64,000 nucleotides of DNA, taken from positions 186,001 through 250,000 of the forward strand of contig CAVUOB010000001.1 of NCBI GenBank assembly GCA_963743035.1, given 5' to 3'. A program made the position numbers and the translations under genes. Below the pieces are notes generated by a model that had not been told where the DNA came from, did no database searches, and saw only the letters and a list, made by a program, of their open reading frames with translations. This document shows positions 25,608 through 35,953 of the stretch, one piece after another (the stretch's first letter is position 1; every line of letters starts with the position of its first letter). The DNA comes from PALSA-911 sp963743035. Its GTDB lineage: Bacteria > Pseudomonadota > Alphaproteobacteria > Acetobacterales > Acetobacteraceae.

Positions 25608-26570
25608 ATGAAGCTTTCCGTTCCTCCAACTTCGTGGATCCTGAGCGAGGCGTTCGTCGGCCTGCAGGCCCAGGCGCTGGGCCTGGCCGAGGCCGCCGGG
25701 CTCGCGCCGGAATTGCGCCCGCTGGTGCCGCGCGCGCCGTGGAAACTCCTGCCGGAAACGATCTGGCCGGCGCCGTTGGCGGCCTTTCCGCCCGCGACCC
25801 TGGCCCCGCCGAGGCCCGATCTCGTGATCGGCTGCGGCGGCATGGCGAGCGTCGTCGGCGCGGCGCTGCGCCGGCGCGGCCAGACTGTGGTGCAGGTGCA
25901 GCGCCCCAGCGTCAATCCCGACGGCTTCGATCTCGTGGTGGTCAACCGCCATGATGAACTGACCGGACGCAACGTGATCGTGACGCGCACCGCGCTGCAC
26001 CGGGCCACCGCGCCGCGGCTGGCGGCGGCAGCGGATGCCTGGCGGGAGCGCTTCGCCCATCTGCCGCGCCCTCTGGTTGCGGTGCTGGTCGGCGGCTCCA
26101 ACGGCCGCTTCCGGCTGGATGCGGAGGTCGGCGGCCAACTCGCCGCGCAGCTGGCCGAGATGGTTCGCCGCGACAAGGTCGGCATCATGGTCACGCCGTC
26201 CCGCCGCACCGATCCCGCCGTCACAGGGCTGCTTACCCGGGCGCTGGCGCCGCTCGGCGGCTGGATCTGGGACGGCAGCGGAGAGAACCCCTATTTCGGC
26301 ATGCTGGGCCTCGCGGATGTCATTATCCCGACCATGGACAGCGTCTCCATGGTGTCCGAGGCTGCGGCGACGGCAGCACCGGTCCTGTTCGCCGAACTTC
26401 CCGGAAAATCCCGCCGGATCAATCTGTTCCTGAACGGTCTGCTGGGCGACGGTCGGATCCGTCGGTTCCAGGGGCGGCTGGAGACCTGGGCGGTGACGCC
26501 GATCGACGACACAGGGCTGGCCGCGGCGGAGATGTGCCGCCGGCTTGGCTTGCGCAGCCCGGCGGGGTAG
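25608..26570 (+). CDS. Mitochondrial fission ELM1 family protein
   Basis: A 320-residue protein of the ELM1 family, found in plants and alphaproteobacteria. Typical parts are WILSEAFVGLQAQALGLAEA at the start, DLVIGCGGMASVV, VQRPSVNPDGFDLVVVNRHDELTG, VLVGGSNGRFRLD, and GENPYFGMLGLADVIIPTMDSVSMVSEAA, which recalls glycosyltransferase B folds. Bacterial function is not established. ATG 25608 is chosen because upstream in-frame codons lie inside the terminator. The following unknown gene begins 8 bp later, so they form an operon. Confidence 0.9.
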   Translation: MKLSVPPTSWILSEAFVGLQAQALGLAEAAGLAPELRPLVPRAPWKLLPETIWPAPLAAFPPATLAPPRPDLVIGCGGMASVVGAALRRRGQTVVQVQRPSVNPDGFDLVVVNRHDELTGRNVIVTRTALHRATAPRLAAAADAWRERFAHLPRPLVAVLVGGSNGRFRLDAEVGGQLAAQLAEMVRRDKVGIMVTPSRRTDPAVTGLLTRALAPLGGWIWDGSGENPYFGMLGLADVIIPTMDSVSMVSEAAATAAPVLFAELPGKSRRINLFLNGLLGDGRIRRFQGRLETWAVTPIDDTGLAAAEMCRRLGLRSPAG

Positions 26571-26578
26571 GGGAGCGC

Positions 26579-28466
26579 ATGCTGCAGATCCAGACATTCG
26601 ACGCGCGCGCCGGCGGTAACGTTCTCTACAAGGCGCTGGCCCATCCGCTCGCCGCCGAGGCATTCGGCCGGCTCTATGCCAGGCTGGCGGAGGCCGGGCC
26701 GGTGGCGCTGTACGATCCCGACGGCATCGCCGATGCGCTGGTGGCCATGTATCCCGACATTCCCGGCCTTACCGACGTCTTCGTGCATGACGTGCTGGCC
26801 GTCGGCAAGACGCGCGCCGGACGCACCGCGCGGGCATTGACGGAACTGCCGGGCTGCGGTGCCCGCATCGTGCTGATCGCCGCGTTCGACGCCGCGCGGA
26901 TCGCCGGGCGCATCGCCCACATGCTGCCGCCTGGTGCGTCCGTGCTGACGCTGGACGAGGCCCGGCTGCCGGATGCGCTGCTGACCAACCGCGCCCGCTA
27001 TCTGGACCGGCTGAACTTCGCCACCAATTTCGTGTTCTTCCGCGACGAGGACGGGCTGTCCACGCGCCTGGTCACGGCCAATTACTGGGCCAATTACGGC
27101 GCCGGTTCCGTGCGCGCCTGGCTGCGCCTGTTCGCCGCCGACGGCTCGGTGCTTGCCACCTGGGAGGAGGCCGTCCCCTCCGGTCCCGGCGGGATCGAGA
27201 TCGACAGCCGGGAGGTGCGCGCGCGCTTCGGCCTGCCGGCCTTCACCGGCCAGATCTGCTTTCACGCCATCGGCGCCACCGGCCATGACGTGGTGAAATA
27301 CGCGCTCGACACCTTCGCCACGGACAACGGCGCCAGCCTGTCCTGCACGCACGACGCCAATGCCTGGCCGTCGGACCGCTATGCCGGCCTGCCGGCCCCG
27401 CGCGAGGATGAGCGGGTGGTGCTGTGGGTGCAGAACAGCCACGCCGTTGCCATCCCGGCCGGCACGCTGCAACTGGACCGCATGGGCGCGGACGCGCCGG
27501 TCGCCTATGCGCAGGAGGTCGGCCCGTTCGCCACCGTCGCGCTGGATGTCGCCGAGCTGCTGCCCGGCCTGCGCTGGCCGGCGCAGATCGAGCTGCGCGC
27601 CGGGCGTCATGTGGTCCGGCCGCGCTACGAGGTGACGCGCGCGGACCGCACCCGCATCGCGCATGTGAATGTCGAGCGGGCGGATCTGCGGCCGGATCCC
27701 GCCATTCCCGGCCTGCCGGCGGAACTCGGCCGCGGCTTCCTGCTGCCGTTCCCGGTGCTGGACCCCGCGCGCTTCCGCACCATCGTGCAGCCGACGCCGA
27801 TGGCGGAGACCCAGGCGAGCCTGCCGCTGCGCCTGGACGTGTTCGCGGAGGACGGCCGCAAGCTGGCCGAACGCTTTCTGGGCAATCTGCCGCGCGATCA
27901 CGACCTCGCGCTCGATCTCGATGCCATTCCCGAGGCGGTGCTCGGCCATGCCGAGCTGGTCTATGATTTCCGCGACGGCGGGGCGGCGGATGGCTGGATG
28001 CACACGCTGGTTCGCTACGAGGACCGCAACTCCGGCCACGCGGCGGAGACGAGCTTCGGTGCGCATATCTTCAATACCGCGATGACCTACAAGGACGAGC
28101 CGCAATCCTATAACGGCCCGCCGCCGGGTCTTTCCACGCGGCTGTTCCTGAAGCTTGGCGATGACCGCCGGCGCAGTTTTTCGCACCTGATCTATCCGTC
28201 CTCCGCGCCGTGGCGGGATGTTTTCGGCGACCATGCTGGAGCTCTATGACGCCTCCGGCAGCCTGATCGGAGAGGAGCGGGTGGCCATCGCCTGTTCCGG
28301 CTCGGTTACGCTCTGGCCGCATGAAATATTCGGCCAGGCCAGGCTGCGGCAGGCGGGCGCGCGCGGCTATGTGCTGATCCGCGACCCGACTTGCCGGCTG
28401 TTCGGCTATCACGGCCTGATGGACGATGCCGGCGGGTTTTCGCTGGATCATATGTTCGGCTTCTGA
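26579..28466 (+). pseudogene. Large protein of unknown function, broken by a +1 frameshift
   Basis: About 628 residues if repaired. I recognise no domain family; it is soluble, without signal peptide or membrane helices, and rich in short beta-like stretches. The first frame runs to HLIYPSSAPWRDVF and then stops; the next frame carries on as SATMLELYDASGSLIGEERVAI...GGFSLDHMFGF. Deleting one T from the TTTT at 28221-28224 joins them as WRDVSATMLELYD. It starts 8 bp after the ELM1 stop with GGGGAG before the ATG, so the two proteins may work together. The break may be a base-calling error. Confidence 0.7.
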
Positions 28467-28508
28467 CCCCCCTTGCATGCTGCACCGCAGCGAACGATGC
28501 TGCCGGGC

Positions 28509-29642
28509 ATGAAAAAGCAGGCATTCGACATCGTGGTGATCGGCGCGGGCATGGCCGGCGCGACCGCCGCCGCGGCACTTTCCGCCGACCGCAAGGTCGC
28601 CCTGATCGAGGCGGAGGACGCGCCCGGCTATCACAGCACCGGCCGTTCCGCGGCGATCTGGATCCTGAATTACGGCCCGCCCGACGTGCGCCGGCTGACC
28701 GGCATGTCGCGTGGCTTCTTCGAAAACCCGCCGCCGGGGTTCAGCGAAGTGCCGTTGATCCGCCGCCGCCCAGTGGTGTTCCTGGCGAGCGGGGCGCAGC
28801 GCGCCGAAATGGATGCGCTGCTGGCCGAGGGGCTGGAACTCAGCGCAGCCGACCCGGCGGAAATCTACCGGATGATCCCCGCGTTGCGGCCTGGCTACCT
28901 CGCCGCCGCCGCGATCGAGCCGGACGCCTTCGACATGGACGTGGCGGCAATCCACCAGGGGTTCCTGCGCCAGCTGCGCGCCAATGGCGGCGTGCTGGCG
29001 CTGCGCAGCCGGGCCGGCAATATCGAGCGGATCGCCGGGGAATGGCACGTCGCCACCAGTTCCGGGGCGGTGTTCCACGCGCCCGTGGTGGTGAACGCCG
29101 CCGGAGCCTGGGGCGACGAGATCGGCCGCATCGCCGGTGCTGTGCAACTCGGCCTGACGCCGTGCCGGCGCACCGCGGCGATCATCGACCCGAGCCCGTT
29201 CGATGCGGAGAACTGGCCGATGATCATCGATGTCGGCCATGGCTGGTATGTCCGCCCGGAGGCGCGCACCCGGCTGCTGGTCTCGCCGGCCGACCAGACG
29301 CCAAGCTACCCGCACGACATCCAGCCCGACGAACTCGACATCGCCATCGGCATCGACCGGATGCAGCAGGCGCTGGATATCGAGGTCCGCCGCGTCGAGC
29401 ATAGCTGGGCCGGGCTGCGCACCTTCACCCCGGACGGCAGCCTGGCATTCGGCTGGGACCACCAGGCCGAGGGGTTCTTCTGGGCGGTGGGGCAGGGCGG
29501 TTACGGCATCCAGACCAGTCCGGCCGCCGGGCTGCTGGTGGCGGACATGATCACCGGGCGTGATGTCGGCGAGGCCGAGGATATCCTGGCGGCCATCGAT
29601 CCCGGCAGGTTCGCCCCGGCGGGACCAGCTCCGGCCGGATAG
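28509..29642 (+). CDS. FAD-dependent oxidoreductase (DAO family)
   Basis: A 377-residue D-amino acid oxidase-fold flavoprotein. It has an N-terminal FAD-binding motif VVIGAGMAGATAA, the GYHSTGRSAA flavin-proximal loop, VVVNAAGAWGDEIG, and the C-terminal WAGLRTFTPDGSLAFGWDH...GQGGYGIQTSPAAG. It probably oxidises a D-amino acid, glycine derivative or similar amine. ATG 28509 places the FAD motif near residue 10; ATG 28497 is also possible. It lies 42 bp after the unknown gene on the same strand and converges on the ABC operon. Confidence 0.9.
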   Translation: MKKQAFDIVVIGAGMAGATAAAALSADRKVALIEAEDAPGYHSTGRSAAIWILNYGPPDVRRLTGMSRGFFENPPPGFSEVPLIRRRPVVFLASGAQRAEMDALLAEGLELSAADPAEIYRMIPALRPGYLAAAAIEPDAFDMDVAAIHQGFLRQLRANGGVLALRSRAGNIERIAGEWHVATSSGAVFHAPVVVNAAGAWGDEIGRIAGAVQLGLTPCRRTAAIIDPSPFDAENWPMIIDVGHGWYVRPEARTRLLVSPADQTPSYPHDIQPDELDIAIGIDRMQQALDIEVRRVEHSWAGLRTFTPDGSLAFGWDHQAEGFFWAVGQGGYGIQTSPAAGLLVADMITGRDVGEAEDILAAIDPGRFAPAGPAPAG

Positions 29643-29679
29643 GGCGCCGCCCGCCGTTCTGCGCCTTATCCCGCCTGCG

Positions 29680-30780
<1,101 letters not shown>

Positions 30781-30826
30781 GGTATCTCCATTCCCTGTGA
30801 GTGGTGTTACGGCACGTGCGGCCGGC

Positions 30827-31717
30827 TCAGCCCTTGGTCGCGCCGGCGGTCAGGCCGGCGATGTAGTAGTCCATCAGGAACGCATAGATGATGATCGGCG
30901 GCACCGAGGCCAGCACGCAGGCGGCCATGATCTTGCCCCACTGGAACACGTCGCCGCGGATCAGGTCGCTGATGATGCCGACCGTCAATGTCATCTGCTC
31001 GGTGGTGTAGAGATAGGCCAGCGGATACAGGAACGCGCCCCAGCTGACGGTGAAGGCGAAGATCGTCGCCGCGATGATGCCGGGCATCGCCACGGGGATG
31101 AAAATCTTCCACAGCATCTGCAGGTAGCCCGCGCCGTCGATCAGCGCCGCCTCGTCCAGCTCCTTCGGGATCGAGCCGAAATAGCCGATCATGATCCAGG
31201 TGCAGAACGGCACCGCCAGCGTCGGGAACAGCAGCACCAGGCAGTAGACGTTGTTGATCAGGCCGAGCCAGCCGACGATCTGGAACAGCGGAATGAACAG
31301 CAGCGAGGCCGGCACCAGGTAGGTCAGGAACACGCCGGTGGCCAGCGTCTGGCTGCCCCAGAACCCCATCCGCGACAGGCTGAAGGCCGACAGCACGGAG
31401 ATCACCATGCTGATCGCCACCGTCAGCACCGTCACCATCACCGAGTTGAAGAAGAAGCGCAGGAAGTTCGGATAGGTCAGCAGGTAGGTGAAGTTCTCCA
31501 GGGTCGGATGCTGCACGATCCAGGGATTGCCGGTCTGGGCCGACATTTCCGCCGAGGATTTCAGGCTGGTGATGATGGTGTAGAACGGCGGCACCAGGAA
31601 CATCACCACGAACACGCTGAGCGCCGCGTAGCTGCCCCAGAGCGCCCAGGCGCGCTGGCGGTGCAGGCTGGTGCGCCGGGCGATCCCGCGCGAAATTGCC
31701 GTGCTGGCGCCGCTCAT
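30827..31717 (-). CDS. Carbohydrate ABC transporter permease, MalG type
   Basis: A 296-residue inner-membrane permease with about six helices. The EAA coupling motif is PKELDEAALIDGAGYLQMLWKIFIPVAMPG near residues 190-220, and the C-terminal AGLTAGATKG is typical of MalG-like subunits. ATG 31717 overlaps the stop of the upstream permease gene (ATGA). It forms the channel together with that permease and is driven by the UgpC-type ATPase. Confidence 0.93.
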   Translation of the reverse strand: MSGASTAISRGIARRTSLHRQRAWALWGSYAALSVFVVMFLVPPFYTIITSLKSSAEMSAQTGNPWIVQHPTLENFTYLLTYPNFLRFFFNSVMVTVLTVAISMVISVLSAFSLSRMGFWGSQTLATGVFLTYLVPASLLFIPLFQIVGWLGLINNVYCLVLLFPTLAVPFCTWIMIGYFGSIPKELDEAALIDGAGYLQMLWKIFIPVAMPGIIAATIFAFTVSWGAFLYPLAYLYTTEQMTLTVGIISDLIRGDVFQWGKIMAACVLASVPPIIIYAFLMDYYIAGLTAGATKG

Positions 31718-32664
31718 GCCGCGATCTCCCTGGTGCGCTTGTTGACGCCGCGCAGGACGAAGAACGCGGCCACCGCCAGGATCGGCAGCATGAACAGGCT
31801 GATGGAGGCGCCGAGCGGAATGTCGCCCGACTGGATGCCGACCTGGAAGGCATAGGTCGCGAACACGTGCGTCATGTCCTGCGGCCCGCCCGAGGTCAGG
31901 ATGCGGACGATGTCGAAATCGGCGAAGGTGACGATCAGGCTGAACAGCACGGTGATGGAGATGATGTTGCGCATCATCGGCAGGGTCACGAAGAACAGCT
32001 TCTGGATCGCCCCGGCCCCGTCGATGGACGCGGCTTCGTAGAGTTGCTCGGGCACCGATTTCAGCGCCGCCATGTACATGATCATGAAGAACGGCGTGCC
32101 GTACCAGACATTCACCGCGATGGTGCAGAACCGCGCGGTCCAGCCGACGCCGAGCCAGGGCACGCTGTCGAAGCCGAACCGGTTCAGGATCCAGTTGAAC
32201 GCGGAATAGGACGGATCGAACATCCACCACCAGGTCAGCGTGGACAGCGCCAGCGGGATCACCCACGGCACCAGCAGCAATCCGCGCCAGATGCGCTGGT
32301 TCCTGCCGGAGATGTTGTGCATCAGATGCGCCAGCGTGAAGCCGAGGAACGCCTTCAGCACCACCGAGGTGATGGCGAACAGGCAGCTCTGGAAGATGAC
32401 CAGCTGGAACGTGTTGCGGTTGAGCAGATAGGTGAAATTGCCCAGCCCGACGAAGGCGGTCATCTTCTTGTTCAGCATCGCCAGGTAGATCGCGTAGAAC
32501 GCGGGATAGACCACCAGCCCGAGGATCAGCAGGATCAGCGGCAGGGCCATCAGGAAGGCGATGCTGGAACGGCGGCGCATGAATTTCTGCATGCCGCTGC
32601 TCGCTCGCGGACGCCCGATCGCGGGTCTCAGGATGTCGGCGGGTATGCTCGTGCCGTCGGCCAT
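31714..32664 (-). CDS. Carbohydrate ABC transporter permease, MalF type
   Basis: A 316-residue inner-membrane permease with six helices and the EAA motif PEQLYEAASIDGAGAIQKLFFVTLPMM. Two ATG codons are close, at 32670 and 32664. The second is preferred because GGGAG lies six bases before it, while the same bases abut the first. It is separated from the binding-protein gene by 113 bp that hold a perfect 28-bp palindrome, and overlaps the MalG-type gene by 4 bp. Confidence 0.92.
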   Translation of the reverse strand: MADGTSIPADILRPAIGRPRASSGMQKFMRRRSSIAFLMALPLILLILGLVVYPAFYAIYLAMLNKKMTAFVGLGNFTYLLNRNTFQLVIFQSCLFAITSVVLKAFLGFTLAHLMHNISGRNQRIWRGLLLVPWVIPLALSTLTWWWMFDPSYSAFNWILNRFGFDSVPWLGVGWTARFCTIAVNVWYGTPFFMIMYMAALKSVPEQLYEAASIDGAGAIQKLFFVTLPMMRNIISITVLFSLIVTFADFDIVRILTSGGPQDMTHVFATYAFQVGIQSGDIPLGASISLFMLPILAVAAFFVLRGVNKRTREIAA

Positions 32665-32740
32665 CGTCATCTCCCAGAACTTGGTATGCGCGGATCCCTT
32701 TGGGCGCGGGATTTCTTGTCGCGCGGAGCTTCAGCGGGCT

Positions 32741-32768
32741 CGTGGACCGTGCCCGGGCACGGTCCACG
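32741..32768. repeat. Perfect 28-bp palindrome between binding-protein and permease genes
   Basis: Half-site CGTGGACCGTGCCC (32741-32754) is followed at once by its exact reverse complement, centred on CCCGGG. In RNA it would form a very stable hairpin 9 bp after the binding-protein stop. No T tract follows on the minus strand, so it is not a normal terminator. By analogy with malE-malF, it probably stabilises the upstream message or trims expression of the permeases. Confidence 0.8.
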
Positions 32769-32777
32769 CCGTGGCGG

Positions 32778-34122
32778 CTAGCGGGTGAAGCCTTCCAACT
32801 CGTCGCTGGCCCAGGCGATCACCTGGGGAATGGTCTGCCCGCTCTGCAGCTTGGCGAGCATGGTCGGCATGGTGGCGCGGTTGTAGATCTGCACGGCGAT
32901 ATCGGGCGGCGCCGGGTTGGCGGCGATATGCGCCTTCATGCCGTGCGATTTGCGGATCGGGTAGTTGTAGACGGTCCCCTTCGGCGGCCCGACCTCTTCC
33001 CACACCTTGAAGTCGTTCATGCTTTCGAACGGCGGCAGGTCGTAGCCGTCCACCGCCGTGCAGCGCGCCTCCACCAGCGGGCGCTGCGACAGGTATTCGA
33101 TCAGGTCCTTCGCCGCGGCCTTGTTCGGGCTGAACTTCCACACGCCCCAGAAGAACGGCACATAGGGCATGAACCGGCCCTTCGGGCCCGGCCGGCGCGG
33201 GGAAGGTCCAGCAATCCTCGGCGACCGAGATATTGTCGCGCTTGGCCACCGCCCAGGCGGAGGGAGGATTCCAGATCAGCGCCGATTTGCCGGAGATCAG
33301 CGCCCGGTTGTTGGAGGCGTCGTCGTAGCTGACCGCGTCCGCCGGCAGGAACTTGACCAGCTTTTGCGCGTATTCCAGCACCTGGCGCACATTGTCGGAC
33401 TTGATCGTGATCTCGCCCTTGGCGTTGACCAGCTCCGCGCCATAGGCGGCGAACATGGATCCCGCCGTGTCCACGGAATCGCCGGTCTGGCCGAGGCCGA
33501 TGCCGAAGGTCTTTCCCACTTTGTTGCAGGCTTCGGCTGCCTTCAGCATCGTCTCGTAGGTCCAGGTATCGGCGAGCGCGGTATGCTCGTCGCGCGCCGG
33601 GTACATCGCCTGCACATCCAGGCCGGCGGCTTCCTTCAGGATGCTGATCCGCCCGCACGGACCCTTGTTCTGCGCGCCGGAGCTGGACGGCACGCCGAGC
33701 CAGTGGCCCTTGGCCTTGCCGGTATAGGCGCAGATCTCGTTCACCGGCCCGTAGGCGTCTGACAGCCGCTTCATCACGTCGTCCATCGGCTCGAGGCTGT
33801 CCTGATGGTTCAGCGCGTCCCATTGCAGGAAGGTCAGCACGTCGTGGCCGGTCTTGGCCTGTTCCTCGGCGGCGGTGGTCAGCAGCAGCTTGTTGCCGTT
33901 GGTGGTGATGAAGTCCGACTGCACCTCCACCTTGTTCTTGTCGGCCCAGGCAGCGACCTGCTTCTTCATCACGTCGTTGCCCGCGGGCACCCAGTGGTCC
34001 CAGAACCCGATCGACAACTTGCCGGCGGCCCCGGCGGTGCGGATATGGACCAGCGGCAGGGCCGCGGCAGTGGCGCCAATCTTGAGGGCATTTCGGCGCG
34101 TGATACGGCTAGTGGTACCCAT
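32778..34122 (-). pseudogene. Extracellular solute-binding protein, Tat-type, broken by a frameshift
   Basis: Family 1 solute-binding protein of the ABC importer. A twin-arginine signal (TRRNALKIGATAAALP) suggests folded export to the periplasm. The mature part has FWDHWVPAGNDVMKKQVAAW and YGPVNEICAYTGKAKGHWLGVP. The frame is intact to WTFPAPAGP, then homologous sequence continues one base ahead as KGRFMPYVPFFWGVWKFSPNKAAAKDLIEYLSQ. Removing one base of the GGG at 33184-33186 (CCC on the coding strand) gives AGPKGRFMPY. As the first gene of an otherwise intact operon, it is likely functional and the break a sequence error. Confidence 0.82.
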
Positions 34123-34279
34123 GGACTTCTACACTCCCTTGTGGAACCGGTATTGTCCGGCTTGTTATGAACCCGAATGCCGCGGGTTCATCCCACGTGC
34201 TTCTGCGCTCATCTGTTGGACGCTAACCTATTCATTGTGTCGGCGCCGTGCAATCAATCGATGCCTGAGCCAAACATGT

Positions 34280-35635
34280 CTAATCGGTCATGATTGTCGC
34301 GGCCTCCAGGATCCGGTCGATGAAGGCCTGCGTGCTGCCGAGATAGCCGGCCGGGTCGGTCAGGCGCGCGATCTCGTCCGAGCTTAGGCGGGCGGATACC
34401 GTGGGGTCTCGGCCCAGCGCCTCGGCCAGTTTCAGCCCCTCCGCCAGGGCCAGGTCGCAGGCGTGCTTGACCGCGTGATGCGCCTCCAGCCGGCCCAGAT
34501 GCGGGGCCAGGCCCATCATCACCGCCTCGGCGACGATCGCGCCGCCGGTCATGTCCAGGTTGCGGCGCATGCGGGCGGGATCGACCGACATTCCCTGGGC
34601 GATCGTGCGCGCATGCAGCAACGCGCCATGCGCCAGCACGAAGGCCTGCGGAATGGCCAGCGCCTCCGCCTGCCAGGGGCCGGTGGCGCGTTCATGATCC
34701 TGCGCCATCGCCCCCTGCATCAGCGGCACCAGCGCCTGCACGCCGCGCGCGCCGGCCAGGATGTATTCGGATGCGATCGGGTTGCGCTTCTGCGGCATGG
34801 TGGAGGAGGCGCCGCGCCCGGCGACGTAGGGCTCGGCCATCTCGCCGATCTCGGTCTGCGACAGCAGGATGGTGTCGGTGGCGAACTTGGCCAGGCTGCC
34901 GCAGATCAGGCCGAGCAGCCCGACCGCCTCCGCCAGGCCGTCGCGGCACACATGCCAGGGACCGGGCGGCGCGTGCAGCCCGAGCTCCGCCGCCAGGCCT
35001 TCCATGACCGCGATGCCCTGGTCCCCGAGCGAGGCCAGCGTTCCCGCCGCACCGGCGAAGCTCACCTGTTCCAGCCGGGGGCGGAGCTGGTCGATGCGGG
35101 TGACATGCGCGATCAGCGGCTGTGCCCAGATGGCGCATTTCAGCCCGAAGGTCGTCGGCAGCGCCTGTTGCAGATGGGTCCGCCCGGCCATCACGCTGTG
35201 GCGGTGGAAGGCGGCCTGGGTGGTCAGCGCGTCGAGCAGCAGCAGCAGATCGGCGCGGATCAGGGCCAGGCCGTCGCGGCATTGCAGCACCGTGGCGGTG
35301 TCCATGATGTCCTGGGTGGTGGCACCCCAATGGGTCCAGGCGCCGGCCTCCCCGGCGGCGCGGGCCAGGCCGGTGACCAGCCCGATCACGGGATAGCCGA
35401 CATTGCGCGCGCTCGCCGCGAGCTCGGCCGGGTCCAGGTTCTCGAACCGCGCCGCCGCGGTGATGGCCGCCGCCGCCGGGGCCGGGATGATCCCGAGTCG
35501 CGCCTGCACGCGCGCCAGCGCCGCCTCCACGTCCAGCATGCGCTGGAAATAGGCGCGCTCGTCGAACACGGCGCGCATCGCGTCGCTGCCGTACAGGGTG
35601 CCCAGGATCGGGCCATCGGCGGGATTGATCGGCAT
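34280..35635 (-). CDS. Class-II fumarase/aspartase family lyase (PcaB/PurB-like)
   Basis: A 451-residue lyase. The superfamily signature SSTMPQKRNP lies near residue 275; THWGATTQDIMDTA and GRTHLQQALPTTFG are the other active-site regions. The mix looks closest to 3-carboxy-cis,cis-muconate cycloisomerase (PcaB), which acts in protocatechuate breakdown. No other pca genes are here, so adenylosuccinate lyase-like or unknown lyase activity cannot be excluded. The start at 35635 overlaps the stop of a 21-codon leader ORF in TGATG. The gap to the binding-protein gene start is 157 bp. Confidence 0.82.
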   Translation of the reverse strand: MPINPADGPILGTLYGSDAMRAVFDERAYFQRMLDVEAALARVQARLGIIPAPAAAAITAAARFENLDPAELAASARNVGYPVIGLVTGLARAAGEAGAWTHWGATTQDIMDTATVLQCRDGLALIRADLLLLLDALTTQAAFHRHSVMAGRTHLQQALPTTFGLKCAIWAQPLIAHVTRIDQLRPRLEQVSFAGAAGTLASLGDQGIAVMEGLAAELGLHAPPGPWHVCRDGLAEAVGLLGLICGSLAKFATDTILLSQTEIGEMAEPYVAGRGASSTMPQKRNPIASEYILAGARGVQALVPLMQGAMAQDHERATGPWQAEALAIPQAFVLAHGALLHARTIAQGMSVDPARMRRNLDMTGGAIVAEAVMMGLAPHLGRLEAHHAVKHACDLALAEGLKLAEALGRDPTVSARLSSDEIARLTDPAGYLGSTQAFIDRILEAATIMTD

Positions 35636-35700
35636 CAGACGCCCTGTGACGCGGCAGGGTTGCGGGTGAGGGCGGGTCGGAACGGGGTCGGATCGCTCAT
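35635..35700 (-). CDS. 21-residue leader ORF overlapping the lyase start
   Basis: A short ORF with a good ribosome site (CAGGAG about 7 bases before its ATG at 35700). It reads MSDPTPFRPA to begin and ends SQGV; the TGA stop shares one base with the lyase ATG. The lyase itself has a poor ribosome site, so translation of the leader likely feeds the lyase. It is too short and too ordinary in composition to name; it could also be a gene remnant. Confidence 0.5.
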   Translation of the reverse strand: MSDPTPFRPALTRNPAASQGV

Positions 35701-35953
35701 GGCAGGGCTCCTGCGGGGATGGCCGCAATCGGTACCGTGCGGCAGGGCAGGGCGCAATGGGGCCTTATGTTCCTGCCGGGGCGCTGCTGACCCGGCCCTG
35801 GGGCAGATGCGCGGGACTGCGGTCGGCGCAGGATACCACGAAAACAGAACGGATATGTAATGTAATCGGATGGTAACCGGACTGCACGAACATTATCGTT
35901 GCCGCTCTACTATTTCCTTGCCGGTTGATTAACTCCCGGAAAGGAACCCCTCT

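Noticed and set aside
32741..32768. The palindrome as an intrinsic terminator
   Set aside because: Neither strand has a T tract after it, and the downstream permease genes belong to the same transport operon.
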